Positions 35,717 through 44,911 are shown, counted from the stretch's first letter. The stretch is 64,000 bases of DNA from Arsukibacterium sp. MJ3 (GCF_000987765.1 NZ_LAHP01000002.1:1-64000), one strand, 5' to 3'. Translations and numbers: made by a program. Notes: generated by a model from the sequence alone, not told the origin.

Positions 35717-36217
35717 ATGAAAACGCTAACTGAACACTTAGCTCAGTATGCGCTGTATCATCGAGACCAGCGCAATATTGTAACGCATTATGCGGGTATT
35801 CCTCTGATTATATTGGCTATTTTTGGTTTGCTATCGCTGCCGCTGTTTAGTCTGGCCGGTATTATGCTTACACCCGCCCTTTTGTTGTTTATGGCTACCG
35901 CACTATTTTACTTGCGGCTGGATGTACGTTTCGGGCTGGTGATGCTGCTGTTTAGCGGCAGTTGTTTTGCCATAGCAACCTATCTGGCTGCACAACCTTT
36001 TGCCATTTGGCTGAGCAGTTCGCTGGCGCTGTTTGTTGTGGGGTGGATATTACAGTTTATCGGCCATTATTATGAGGGCAAAAAACCGGCTTTTGTTGAT
36101 GATGTTATGGGGTTTTTTGTTGGCCCATTATTTGTGGTGGCCGAAGTGGGTTTTGCTTTGGGGTTCCGCAAATCATTGCAGCAAGATATCGAACAAATAG
36201 CCGGTAAAGTTCATTAA
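35717..36217 (+). CDS. Mpo1/DUF962-family membrane protein
   Basis: This 166-residue protein has four predicted membrane helices and the family's conserved histidines: YALYHRDQRNIVTHYAGIP at the N-terminus, and GWILQFIGHYYEGKKPAFVDD with GPLFVVAEVGF towards the C-terminus. The yeast relative Mpo1 is an iron-dependent dioxygenase acting on 2-hydroxy fatty acids. The role in bacteria is not established. The start has a TTGGAG site. It lies 40 bases after endA and may be co-transcribed. Confidence 0.88.
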   Translation: MKTLTEHLAQYALYHRDQRNIVTHYAGIPLIILAIFGLLSLPLFSLAGIMLTPALLLFMATALFYLRLDVRFGLVMLLFSGSCFAIATYLAAQPFAIWLSSSLALFVVGWILQFIGHYYEGKKPAFVDDVMGFFVGPLFVVAEVGFALGFRKSLQQDIEQIAGKVH

Positions 36218-36394
36218 AATTGGCTTTAAAGTACTAGGTTACACCAGCAATCGATTTTATTCCCCAGTGATGCCGGTTGCCAGGCCGTATATTACAAATA
36301 CCAGCTTGTGGGGGTAAAACCCGCACGTTCTTCATCATAAGTCGCTACAAATTAAAGCGCTTGATTTACAAACTAATTATAAGGCGCTATAGCC

Positions 36395-36691
36395 ATGAGC
36401 TCAACAACAGCCACACTAAGAAATATACCTAACGCACTGGCCGTATTTTTTGACATTGTGTTGCGGTCTAAACCAATTTGTCTCGGATACCTAATTTTAG
36501 CCTTTGTTTCCACAACAATTGCCATTGCTTTGGAAAGCAACCATTATATTGGCCGAGGAGTGTTGTACTGGATTATCGGTATTGCACAAGTCTCCAGTTT
36601 TACTGTATGTTTTTTAGCGCCATGGGTTACTTATCAAATCAAGCTGGTTCTTTTAATAATGATCGCATTTGTGTTGTTTCAATGGTGGTAG
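36395..36691 (+). CDS. Small three-helix membrane protein
   Basis: This 98-residue hydrophobic protein has three probable membrane helices (about 28-46, 54-72, 76-96) and ends in LFQWW. AAGGCG lies about 10 bases upstream of the ATG. Its TAG overlaps the ATG of the DUF2804 gene by 10 bases (ATGGTGGTAG), which indicates translational coupling. No family is recognised. Confidence 0.6.
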   Translation: MSSTTATLRNIPNALAVFFDIVLRSKPICLGYLILAFVSTTIAIALESNHYIGRGVLYWIIGIAQVSSFTVCFLAPWVTYQIKLVLLIMIAFVLFQWW

Positions 36692-37710
36692 TGCAACCTA
36701 GCCAACCTACCCCTTTTCGGCTGATACAGGCCGATGGTAAGCCACGCTTTGGCATTTTTACTCAACCAGTAACCGAACTGGGGCTTAACGATTTCGTTTA
36801 TTACAACCAAATGGACAAATTGGCCTCGACGCTTTCGCGTTGGGCGCACTTTAAGCAATTTCAGTTTGTTAGCGTTTGTCACCCAGACTGGATCCTGGCG
36901 GCAGCAATAGCCGATATTCGTTACCTAAGTTCAGGCTTTGCTTATTTTTATCAACGCAGTAGCGGCCGTTTAGATGAATTTAAAATGTTGCAACCATTAG
37001 GTCGAGCCAGTCAAATGAGCCACTCACCGGTGGCAGGTATAGCTAAAATTGCCTCTGGCAAAAATAGCATAACCATTGAACCGCATGGTTATTGCTGGCG
37101 GCTGAGCTTGCAAAGTAGCCAGCTTAGCGCCAACGTATTACTTAGCCCGAATGAGCTGGCTGAGCCCTTGGCGTTGTGTCTGCCAACCGGCTATAACGGC
37201 TGGACGTATACCCAAAAACATAATGGCTTGCAGGTGACAGGCGAACTTATCCAGCAACAACAACGGGTCGATTTAAGCAGGGCGCTGGCTGGCTACGACT
37301 TTTCAGCTGGCTTTATGCGCCGCGAAACCAGTTGGCGTTGGGGTAGCCTTAGCGGCCACAGCGGCACAGACACTATTGGCTTTAATCTGGCGGCCGGGGT
37401 AAATGAAACCGGGGCTACTGAAAACTGCGGCTGGCTAAATGGTAAACGTTATTTATTACCGCCGGTGCAGTTTAATTTTGAGCGGCAGCAGCCCAATGCC
37501 TGCTGGCAGCTGGTTAGCCACTGTGGTGCGGTACAGTTGCAGTTTACCCCTGCCGCTAAACGGCAAGAGCGACTGAACCTGGGGCTGCTGGCCAGTAACT
37601 TTCGTCAGTACTGCGGTAGCTGGCATGGCCAGATAACACTAAGTGATGGTAAGCAGATTCGTTGCAATGGTCAGCAAGGCCTGGCCGAGGATCATTTCGC
37701 CCGTTGGTAA
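36682..37710 (+). CDS. DUF2804-family protein
   Basis: This 342-residue soluble protein matches DUF2804 in layout: an N-terminal PFRLIQADGKPRFGIFTQPV, then WAHFKQFQFVSVCHPDW, GRLDEFKMLQPLG, a central YDFSAGFMRRETSWRWGS motif, GFNLAAGVNETGATENCGWLNGK, and a C-terminal SWHGQITLSDG. The family's function is unknown, though it resembles tocopherol-cyclase/AttH-like beta barrels. I chose the ATG at 36682 because it begins the conserved part and overlaps the end of the preceding small membrane gene. The open frame extends further upstream but only as a shadow of that gene. Confidence 0.85.
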   Translation: MVVVQPSQPTPFRLIQADGKPRFGIFTQPVTELGLNDFVYYNQMDKLASTLSRWAHFKQFQFVSVCHPDWILAAAIADIRYLSSGFAYFYQRSSGRLDEFKMLQPLGRASQMSHSPVAGIAKIASGKNSITIEPHGYCWRLSLQSSQLSANVLLSPNELAEPLALCLPTGYNGWTYTQKHNGLQVTGELIQQQQRVDLSRALAGYDFSAGFMRRETSWRWGSLSGHSGTDTIGFNLAAGVNETGATENCGWLNGKRYLLPPVQFNFERQQPNACWQLVSHCGAVQLQFTPAAKRQERLNLGLLASNFRQYCGSWHGQITLSDGKQIRCNGQQGLAEDHFARW

Positions 37711-37728
37711 TAACCTTGGCTACCGGGC

Positions 37729-38628
37729 TTAAAAACGCCAGGCCAACAGATGACTGCTTTTTTGGCCTTGCTGCATTTTAAGCTGTTTAACCTCCACTGC
37801 GCCGGCTTGGCGTGCTGCAGCATCCAGCACTTTCAAATGGCTTTGCTGCGATACCAGGCTAGTAAACCAACCCACCTGGCTGGCAAAATCAACGCTTTCA
37901 GTAATCATTTTTTGAATAAACGCTAGCTCACCCCCCGGGCACCACAGCTCATGCTGCTGACCGGCAAAGTTGCGTTTTTGTGGGCTGTCGGCAAGCTTAA
38001 GATTGCTGCGCTTACGCTGGTTGGCTGCAGCAGCGTCGGCGGCAGAGCCGTAAAATGGTGGGTTGCAGACAGTAAGTTGAAACTGCTCACCGGCTTTAAT
38101 AATTCCGTGGAACACTTTGCTACTGTTGGTTTGCTGGCGCAGGCTAACCTGGCCGGTTAACGGCGGGTTAGCTTCAATGATCAGCTGCGCCGCTTTTAGT
38201 GCCAATGCATCAATATCAGTGCCTACACAGCGCCAGCCATAGCTGCGGTTAGCGATAATCGGATAAATTAAGTTGGCACCGCAGCCAATGTCCAATAGGC
38301 TGATTTGCTTACCTTTAGGGACACTACCAGACACAGTATTAGCGCCCGCCAGTAAGTCAGCAGCATAGTGAATGTAGTCAGCCCGGCCCGGAATAGGTGG
38401 GCATAAATACCCCGGCGGCAGCTGCCAAAAATTAATTTGATAATAGTGTTTTAACAGCGCGGCATTTAAGGCCTGCACGGCTACAGGATCGCTAAAATTA
38501 ATGCTTTGCTCACCCGCGGGGGTTAACACTAAGTGACTGTGCAACGGAGCATGGTCAAGGCTTAGTTGGGTTAAATGGTAGCGACCCTGATGCGGATTGC
38601 GTGGGTGCAATTGTGCTGGTTTAGTCAT
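37729..38628 (-). CDS. rlmF: 23S rRNA (adenine-1618-N6)-methyltransferase
   Basis: This 299-residue SAM-dependent methyltransferase has an N-terminal LHPRNPHQGRYHLTQL segment typical of RlmF, the SAM-binding LLDIGCGANLIYPIIA motif, and the catalytic NPPF in QLTVCNPPFYGSA. It methylates N6 of A1618 (E. coli numbering) in 23S rRNA. It is convergent with the DUF2804 gene, with only 18 bases between the stops. Confidence 0.95.
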   Translation of the reverse strand: MTKPAQLHPRNPHQGRYHLTQLSLDHAPLHSHLVLTPAGEQSINFSDPVAVQALNAALLKHYYQINFWQLPPGYLCPPIPGRADYIHYAADLLAGANTVSGSVPKGKQISLLDIGCGANLIYPIIANRSYGWRCVGTDIDALALKAAQLIIEANPPLTGQVSLRQQTNSSKVFHGIIKAGEQFQLTVCNPPFYGSAADAAAANQRKRSNLKLADSPQKRNFAGQQHELWCPGGELAFIQKMITESVDFASQVGWFTSLVSQQSHLKVLDAAARQAGAVEVKQLKMQQGQKSSHLLAWRF

Positions 38629-38873
38629 AAAAGCTGCTGTTGATTATTTTTTGCAGTTTACGTTAATCGGGCAGAGCTGGCGAGCGGGTGCTAGCGTTTG
38701 GTAAACGGTTATTATTGTCAGCTTTTATAATAATAAGATTAAAATGTGGTCGGGTTATACCGACACATGCAACCTAACATCAACATTACCGCGGGCGACC
38801 TTGTTTTATTCCGGTACGTTAACGCCACTGCAGCGTTGTAGTTCGTCTGAACAATAGTGATAGCGTTGTGGTG

Positions 38874-39087
38874 CTAATTGGCGTGTTGTTTCGCCTTTAG
38901 CCACAGTTGCTCAAGTTGTAACACTTCCTGCTGGTATTCAGGCTTGCCATTACCATAAGCGTTGACCATTTTAAACAGACTGATAACTCAAAATGCTGTT
39001 AACAAAATGGCTGGGTGCGGGTTCTTGCCAAGCGGTAAATTGCAGCAACTTCCCCACAAAATAAAAGCCAGATTTTAAGAATGACAT
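38874..39087 (-). pseudogene. Frameshifted small gene
   Basis: An ATG at 39087 with an AGGAAG site opens a 38-codon frame (MSFLKSGFYFVGKLLQFTAW...SYQSV) that stops at TAA 38971. A different frame then carries on smoothly with MVNAYGNGKPEYQQEVLQLEQLWLKAKQHAN to TAG at 38874. The two parts together give a sensible protein of about 70 residues, so a single-base frameshift near 38970-38985 is the simplest reading. It could be a real mutation or a sequencing error. No family is recognised. The rest of 38629-39286 shows nothing I can call. Confidence 0.5.
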
Positions 39088-39286
39088 ACTGCTTCCTACT
39101 GTTTTCGTTATTAATTATAAGCAACTATTACTAAGAGGTTATTTTAAGCAGGTGCCTGACGTAAAGTTGATTCGCAGCGCGGTCAATTGCTGGATATTTG
39201 AGCGTTTTTAGTCATGCTTTAGCGACTGCTAAGCATAGACACGCTGTGTTTTTGATTTAGGCGCCGCTATTGCGGCGGAAGGTAGC

Positions 39287-41689
39287 ATGGACGACAGTAA
39301 GCAATTTAGCGCGGGTTTTGAACCAGCAGTATCAGACTTGCATTACACAACAAACACCCCTCAGGTCGGTTTTTATCTGGCAGATATTCAAGTATTGCCT
39401 GATGACGGGAATTTGCTGGTGGCGGGCGAATATCGTCATATTTCAGCAAAAGCCATGCAGTTATTGTTGGTGTTGGCAGCAAATGCTCAGCAGGTCGTGG
39501 CTCGCCCTGCTTTGTTGCAAGCTGTAACGGGTAGCCAACATGGCACTAAAGAGACAGTATCAAGCTTAATCAGTGAGTTACGCCATGCTATGGGAGACCA
39601 TAGAGTCAGTCCAACGTATATTGAAACGATAACCCGGCGTGGTTATCGCTTATTGCAGCCGGTAAGCCAGCAATCGCAAGCAGCAGATAACGTATTACAG
39701 GCAGTGCCCAGCACCAAATGGTCATGGTGGTATGCGTTGGTTAAAGGTAGCCGGCTATTCAGAGTGAGTGTGGCTTTTTTAGTGGGCGTCTGGCTGTTTG
39801 TGCAGGTAATGGCCATTACTTTCCCACTGTTGCATATTACTGCCTATGGTATGAAATTAACCTTACTGGGTATTGTGGTCATATTCCCTTTGGTGTTGTT
39901 AGGCACCTGGCTGCAAGATTTAAAAATACAACGAGTTCACTTGGCGCGCTCTGCTAATCCCCGGGCTCGGCAGTTTTGGCGACGTCAGCTTAAAGTCGAT
40001 TTAGGTTTTATGCTGCTGTCTTTTATTGCGGTGGCCATTCTTGGCGGTTCATTAAAGCGCTCTATTGATATTGAAATGTTGCCGGCTCATTCCCCGAATA
40101 GCACTATCCATGCGGCTGTGCCTTTGCTTAAACACGCGGTAGCGGTGTTACCTTTTCATCAGGATGGCGCCTCAAGCGTACTGGCCGATGACTATCTTAT
40201 CGATGGTATCCGCGATGAGCTGCTGTACTCACTGTCGCAGCTGAATGCTTTTCCTGTTATTTCTGCAAGGGCAATGCAAGGCTTGCCAGATAACGCCGAT
40301 AATTCCTTAATCATTGAGCGGCTGGGTGCGCAGTATGTGGTCGAGGGCAAGCTAAAAACCGACGCTACTGAATTGCAGTTAGAAGTAATGGTAAGCCAGC
40401 TGAACAATGGCGTGCGGCTTTGGTCAACCCGGCTGCAGGCGCCACGCCAGCAGTTGCCGCAGTTACAGCAGCAACTCTACCGCCAGCTAACCAATGCTTT
40501 TGGTCTGTTATTGCAAAATCAACAGTTGCAACCAGCAGAATATGCGTTAACCGAAAGTTTTCAGGCATATGACGCTTATTTGCAAGCGAATATGCTTTTA
40601 AAGCAATTTGCGGACATGGCCAGTTTTGATACGGCAGAACGGCTATTTTTACAAGCATTAGACTACGATCCTAAATTTGCGATGGCCTCGGCCGGTTTAT
40701 GTAAGTTACATCTTGAAAAATATGCCATAAACCGCAGTGTGGACGAGTTTGAGTTGGCCAGGCAAGCCTGTGAACATGCTGCCAGCTTTTCCTCAAACCA
40801 AGCGCAGCATTTTACGGTTATTGGTGATTTATATCGCACTCGCGGCGAACTTGAGCAGGCATTGAGCCAATATGATCAAGCTTTGCAGCTTAACCCCGGC
40901 TGGCTTGATGCTATTACCGGTAAGGCTTTACTTCTGGCAGATTTAAAGCAGCCATTGCAAGCAGAACAGCTGTTTAAAGAGGTTATCCGGCTGGAGCCGG
41001 GCTACTGGCAAAATTATAGTAATTATGGTCGCTTTTTGTATAACAATGGCCAGTTTAGTAGTGCTAGCAAGCAGCTGGAGCGTGCAGTATTAATTCACCC
41101 AGACAGTGTTGACTTACAGAACAGCTTGGGCGCCAGTTATTTCTTAAATAACGATTTTGCTGCCGCCATTGCGGCCTGGCAAAAGGTAGTGGCAAAGTCG
41201 CCGCTGTCGCTGGCGTATTCTAACCTAGGCACGGCCTACTATTTTAACGGCGAGTTCAGTCAGGCCGAGCAAATGTATTTAGCCGCACTAGATACCAGTA
41301 AAGACGACTACACCATTATTACCAACCTGGCTGATAGTCTGGACGTGCAGGTTGGTCGGCAGCAGGAAGCGCAAACCTACTATCAACAAGCATTGCTGCT
41401 GGCACAGGCTAATTTGGCGGTAAATCAGGATGCAAAAGCCTTGCTGTCACAAATTATCCGTATTCAATCTGAGCTGGGCCACTGCGGGCTGGTTCAGCAA
41501 CGCTTGTCACAGCTGTTAAGCAGTGTTATCGACGACTTTTATATTTATTACGACCTGGCAATTGCCAGTTTTAATTGTAGCCAGCCAACCACGGCTAGCA
41601 AACTGCTGCAAAAAGCCATAGCCGGAGGCTATTCAGCCGCATTAATTGCTGCTGACCCTAAAATTCCGGCCAACACACCTTACCTTTAA
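39287..41689 (+). CDS. CadC-like winged-helix membrane protein with TPR repeats
   Basis: This 800-residue protein has an N-terminal OmpR-type winged helix (about residues 28-125: ISAKAMQLLLVLAANAQQVVARPALL, ISELRHAMGDHRVSPTYIETITRRGYRL). A block of membrane helices (about 163-185, 188-208 and 242-260) follows, then a periplasmic VAVLPF domain that begins the adenylate-cyclase-associated-like fold, and at least eight TPR motifs. It is probably a membrane-bound transcription regulator that senses the periplasm. The ribosome-binding site is GGAAGG. The following secreted Cys-rich gene is 16 bases away and may be its partner. Confidence 0.88.
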   Translation: MDDSKQFSAGFEPAVSDLHYTTNTPQVGFYLADIQVLPDDGNLLVAGEYRHISAKAMQLLLVLAANAQQVVARPALLQAVTGSQHGTKETVSSLISELRHAMGDHRVSPTYIETITRRGYRLLQPVSQQSQAADNVLQAVPSTKWSWWYALVKGSRLFRVSVAFLVGVWLFVQVMAITFPLLHITAYGMKLTLLGIVVIFPLVLLGTWLQDLKIQRVHLARSANPRARQFWRRQLKVDLGFMLLSFIAVAILGGSLKRSIDIEMLPAHSPNSTIHAAVPLLKHAVAVLPFHQDGASSVLADDYLIDGIRDELLYSLSQLNAFPVISARAMQGLPDNADNSLIIERLGAQYVVEGKLKTDATELQLEVMVSQLNNGVRLWSTRLQAPRQQLPQLQQQLYRQLTNAFGLLLQNQQLQPAEYALTESFQAYDAYLQANMLLKQFADMASFDTAERLFLQALDYDPKFAMASAGLCKLHLEKYAINRSVDEFELARQACEHAASFSSNQAQHFTVIGDLYRTRGELEQALSQYDQALQLNPGWLDAITGKALLLADLKQPLQAEQLFKEVIRLEPGYWQNYSNYGRFLYNNGQFSSASKQLERAVLIHPDSVDLQNSLGASYFLNNDFAAAIAAWQKVVAKSPLSLAYSNLGTAYYFNGEFSQAEQMYLAALDTSKDDYTIITNLADSLDVQVGRQQEAQTYYQQALLLAQANLAVNQDAKALLSQIIRIQSELGHCGLVQQRLSQLLSSVIDDFYIYYDLAIASFNCSQPTTASKLLQKAIAGGYSAALIAADPKIPANTPYL

Positions 41690-41705
41690 TCCCAAGGAGC
41701 AGGAT

Positions 41706-42134
41706 ATGAACGTTATTTATGTATTGGCGATCATCGTTAGCCTTACTTTAGCCGGTGTCAGCCAAGCTAAAGATAAAGATCAAACACTGACCATACAATT
41801 AAATGCCGAGGGCTGTATCGCTAATATTGCCGCGCCGACAGATGATAATTGTGTTGATGACGAAAATAGTAATCGACAAGGTTGTGGGGCATTAAAAGAT
41901 TGTGCCTGCGGCGCTAAGAATAAATACATTGCCTGGCAAACTGAGCCAGAAAAGAATTACAGTGTGCGATTTTATGACGCCAGCCCTTTTCATCAAAACT
42001 GTCGCTTACAATCAAACAATGCCGGTATGCTGCGTTGCCGGATTAGTCGTGGTGCTGAAGGTGATTTTGATTACGCCATTACCGTAGAAGGTTGTGATGA
42101 GTATGATCCAAGAATTGTGATCCGCGCTAATTAG
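41706..42134 (+). CDS. Secreted cysteine-rich protein of unknown function
   Basis: This 142-residue protein has a signal peptide (MNVIYVLAIIVSLTLAGVSQA-KD) and about eight cysteines (GC, NC, GC, DCAC, NC, RC, GC), so disulfides are likely. AAGGAG lies 7 bases before the ATG at 41706, which is preferred over an in-frame ATG 60 bases upstream inside the TPR gene. It is probably co-transcribed with the CadC-TPR gene. No family is recognised. Confidence 0.7.
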   Translation: MNVIYVLAIIVSLTLAGVSQAKDKDQTLTIQLNAEGCIANIAAPTDDNCVDDENSNRQGCGALKDCACGAKNKYIAWQTEPEKNYSVRFYDASPFHQNCRLQSNNAGMLRCRISRGAEGDFDYAITVEGCDEYDPRIVIRAN

Positions 42135-42272
42135 TAATACGGGTTAGCAAGATATCAGTTTATGGCTATCTTGCGTTCAGACTGGCGGTATAAATTTTAC
42201 TTCAGGTATTTTTTATTGATTAAGCGCGGTTGAGATATTCCCTGTCGTTGTTAACTAGGGTATAAGGGCGCT

Positions 42273-43127
42273 ATGAAAATACCGAAACGTATTCAACCAC
42301 TGGTCGACGAAGGCTTAGTGGATGAAGTGATCCGTCCACTGATGAGCGGCAAAGAAGCTGCAGTGTATATCGTCCGTTGTGGCGAGGATATTCGCTGCGC
42401 CAAAGTGTATAAAGAAGCAGACAAACGCAGCTTTAAACAAGCTGTGTTATATCAGGAAGGTCGCAAGGGTCGTAACACCCGCCGTGCCCGCGCCATTGAA
42501 AAAGGCTCAAAGTTCGGCCGCGCCCAGCAAGAGCAAAGCTGGCAAAACGCTGAAGTAGATGCCTTATTTAAACTGGCCAAAGCTGGGGTGAGGGTACCGC
42601 AACCTTTTGGCTGCTACGACGGCGTGTTACTGATGGAGCTTGTTTGCGATGATGAAGGCATGGTGGCACCACGTTTAGGTGATGTTGCTATGGCGGCAGA
42701 AATTGCGCTGGCTGATCATGCCACCATGATGCAATACGTGGTAATGATGCTGTGCGAGGGCCTTATACATGGTGATTTATCTGAATTTAACGTGCTGGTA
42801 GATGATTACGGCCCGGTAATTATTGATTTGCCGCAGGCGGTAGATGCGTCGGCCAATAATAATGCCAAGTGGATGCTGGAACGTGACATTAATAATATGC
42901 GCGATTACTACGGATTGTATGCACCAGAACTGCTTGCTACCAATTATGCTGGTGAAATATGGGCACTGTATGAAGCAGGTGAACTTACACCCGATGCAGA
43001 GTTAACTGGCGAGTTTATTGCTGATGAAACTGCTGCCGATGTTGACTCAGTGCTGGAACAAATTAAAGCCGCCTTTGCCGAAGAAGAAGAACGCCGGGCC
43101 CGCATAGCCGAGGACCCGAACGATTAA
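42273..43127 (+). CDS. RIO1-like protein kinase (PA4780 type)
   Basis: This 284-residue protein has a RIO-type kinase fold: an ATP-binding region with LMSGKEAAVYIVRCG and the Lys in CAKVYK, a flexible loop RKGRNTRRARAIEKGSKFGR, the catalytic HGDLSEFNVLV and the metal-binding DxD-like VIIDLPQAVD. A C-terminal acidic tail (EEEERRARIAEDPND) follows. It is widely conserved in gammaproteobacteria. The substrate is unknown. It is a single gene followed by a hairpin at 43169-43188. Confidence 0.93.
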   Translation: MKIPKRIQPLVDEGLVDEVIRPLMSGKEAAVYIVRCGEDIRCAKVYKEADKRSFKQAVLYQEGRKGRNTRRARAIEKGSKFGRAQQEQSWQNAEVDALFKLAKAGVRVPQPFGCYDGVLLMELVCDDEGMVAPRLGDVAMAAEIALADHATMMQYVVMMLCEGLIHGDLSEFNVLVDDYGPVIIDLPQAVDASANNNAKWMLERDINNMRDYYGLYAPELLATNYAGEIWALYEAGELTPDAELTGEFIADETAADVDSVLEQIKAAFAEEEERRARIAEDPND

Positions 43128-43168
43128 GCGTTACTCTGTTGGTAGTAAATAAAAAACAGGCTGTTAGC

Positions 43169-43188
43169 GCCGGCTAGCCTTAGCCGGC
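43169..43188. terminator. Hairpin after the RIO kinase gene
   Basis: GCCGGCTA-GCCT-TAGCCGGC forms an 8-bp GC-rich stem about 40 bases after the stop. AATAATTATTTC follows, so termination is likely but there is no clean T-run. Confidence 0.5.
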
Positions 43189-43271
43189 AATAATTATTTC
43201 ACCTTGCTGCTCCGTTAACAAAAATAGATAAAATAATAACGTTAAAATTGCCTTGTAGTAAATTAATTTTT

Positions 43272-43454
43272 ATGGAAGAGCTGCAGCAGTTTGCTACGGC
43301 ACAACAACCGATACCAACGTTTTTGATCAGTCATCAGGTGAATTTTACTGCCTTAACGAATTATTTTCCGGTATCAGGCGAGGCCGCCATTTTGGCATTA
43401 CCGTTAACCGTCCCCGCTATTGTGCTCGCCAAAATAAACCCTGACGGATTTTGA
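43272..43454 (+). pseudogene. C-terminal stump of a histidine-phosphatase-family protein
   Basis: The 60-residue frame FATAQQPIPTFLISHQVNFTALTNYFPVSGEAAIL matches the end of the branch-2-like histidine phosphatases (xLVTHQVNITALTGxxPxxGE), including the second catalytic His. The first two thirds with the RHG motif are missing and there is no ribosome-binding site, so this is a relic. An alternative TTG at 43248 adds 8 residues. Confidence 0.55.
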
Positions 43455-43619
43455 TGTGCCTGCTTTTGCTCTATTAAGTAGTGTATTTCACCAAATAGTG
43501 GCGCAATTAAGTTTTATGACTAGATGTTTTATAAGTTAAGTTGTTATTTATCAGTGGCTTAATATGTGGCAAAGCCTTTGCAAAGTGAGCAGTAGTAATT
43601 AACCAATAAGGATAAAACA

Positions 43620-44285
43620 ATGAAACTCTCTCAATTTGCTGCTGTTACCACTTTTGTTGCCGCTACGGTAATGTTTAGCGGTGTATTTAGCAGCGCTGCT
43701 GCCAATAGTACTTATGGCAATATCGACAAAGTAATGGGCAGTGCAGCAGTTGCGGCAGGTGAACATTATGGTGATATTTCGCTGGTCAATGGCAGTGTTA
43801 AAATGGCCAGTAATAGCAGTGCCAAATCATTGTCTTTAGTTAATGGCAGTATCAACATCGGTGATGATGTAAAGATTGATAGCGCTGAAACAGTAAACGG
43901 TAGTATTAATGCCGGCCTTAACCTTAGTGTGGGCGGCAGCCTTAGCACGGTAAATGGCAAAATTAACGCAGCTGACAATGCCGACATTGCAGGTGATATC
44001 AGCACAGTAAATGGCGATATTACTCTGAGTAATGCCCGAGTGGCGCAAGATATTAACACTGTCAACGGCGATATTACCTTGGCGGGTAATACGCTAGTGA
44101 ACGGTAATGTGGTGTTTAACTCGCGTGGCAAAAAGAAATCATTCTTTGGTTGGAGCAACGACAATAAGCCTACTTTAACTATTGCTGCCAATGCGGTGGT
44201 TGAGGGCCAAATAATTTTGCAACAACCTGTCACGCTTAACTTAGCCAACCCGGCCATGCAAGCAAAAGTGGTTGAACGTTACTAA
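43620..44285 (+). CDS. Secreted VNG-repeat beta-solenoid protein
   Basis: This 221-residue protein has a signal peptide (ending near SSAAA-NS) and at least six regularly spaced VNG(S/D/K/N)(I/V) motifs, about 18-20 residues apart, for example LVNGSVKM, LVNGSINI, TVNGSINA, TVNGKINA and TVNGDITL twice. This strongly suggests a small right-handed beta-solenoid, similar in spirit to DUF4097 and bactofilin-like folds. It ends with a more irregular strand-rich region. AAGGA precedes the ATG. It is convergent with the TM2 gene. The function is unknown, with a periplasmic or surface location inferred. Confidence 0.8.
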   Translation: MKLSQFAAVTTFVAATVMFSGVFSSAAANSTYGNIDKVMGSAAVAAGEHYGDISLVNGSVKMASNSSAKSLSLVNGSINIGDDVKIDSAETVNGSINAGLNLSVGGSLSTVNGKINAADNADIAGDISTVNGDITLSNARVAQDINTVNGDITLAGNTLVNGNVVFNSRGKKKSFFGWSNDNKPTLTIAANAVVEGQIILQQPVTLNLANPAMQAKVVERY

Positions 44286-44293
44286 AATAGCGC

Positions 44294-44665
44294 CTAACGT
44301 CGCAATAGGCGGCGCATTATCTGGTTATTCCAGTGCTGAATAATGATTTGGGCGCGAAACAGCGCCCCTAGCTCTATCACACTAATAAATATTAGTAAGC
44401 CAATGCCAAGCCATAATAGCGGTGAAAATAGCAGCGCTACACCAATTAAAAACACTGCTAAATTCAGCAAGCCTCGGCGCCACTGGCCTAGGTAAAAATG
44501 GTGCAAGCCAGCCAAAAAGCACCAGTTTAACGTGGCATAGGTATCAGGATCACGCAGTTCACGTTTAAGTTGTTGATAAAAAGCCAGGCGAGCTTCGTCT
44601 GGCAACGCTGCCGCTAGTTCGCGCAGTTGCTCTTCTTCGGCATCAACCTGTTGCTGATTTAACAT
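44294..44665 (-). CDS. TM2-domain-like small membrane protein
   Basis: This 123-residue protein has an acidic helical N-terminus (about 40 residues) followed by LNWCFLAGLHHFYLGQWRRGLLNL, the TM2 hallmark GxHxFYLG in modified form, and one or two hydrophobic segments. Its ATG overlaps the end of yidD (GCATGTTAA), so it is the last gene of a DUF4177-yidD-TM2 unit. The function is unknown. Confidence 0.8.
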   Translation of the reverse strand: MLNQQQVDAEEEQLRELAAALPDEARLAFYQQLKRELRDPDTYATLNWCFLAGLHHFYLGQWRRGLLNLAVFLIGVALLFSPLLWLGIGLLIFISVIELGALFRAQIIIQHWNNQIMRRLLRR

Positions 44666-44910
44666 GCTTTGTCTCGTTTATTATCTGCCTCAGGCACGGG
44701 CTCAATACATTTACAAAAGCTATCGTGACGGTTGCAGCGTGTAATGCGTTGCCAGCCCATTGCTGCGCCGCGGCGCGCACCAAAACGGGCAATAGCAGTA
44801 TACGTGTAGGCTGAACAGCTGGGTTCAAAATTACAGTCAATACCAAACCAGCGCCTGCCGCCACCGCTAGTGCGATAACTGCGTATCAGCCATAATAATA
44901 GGCGTTGCAT
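44659..44910 (-). CDS. yidD: YidD membrane protein insertion efficiency factor
   Basis: This 83-residue protein has the YidD/Haemolysin-type core: a short N-terminal amphipathic helix, then CNFEPSCSAYTYTAIARFGARRGAAMGWQRITRCN with the conserved Cys residues and the PSCSxYxxxA motif. YidD assists membrane insertion by YidC. In many genomes it lies between rnpA and yidC. Here it is away from that locus, in a unit with DUF4177 and TM2 genes, which suggests a second or relocated copy. Confidence 0.9.
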   Translation of the reverse strand: MQRLLLWLIRSYRTSGGGRRWFGIDCNFEPSCSAYTYTAIARFGARRGAAMGWQRITRCNRHDSFCKCIEPVPEADNKRDKAC

Positions 44911-44911
44911 G

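Noticed and set aside
36478-36681. 68-codon N-terminal extension of the DUF2804 protein
   Set aside because: It only overlaps the 98-codon membrane gene in another frame. The conserved part and coupled start are at 36682.
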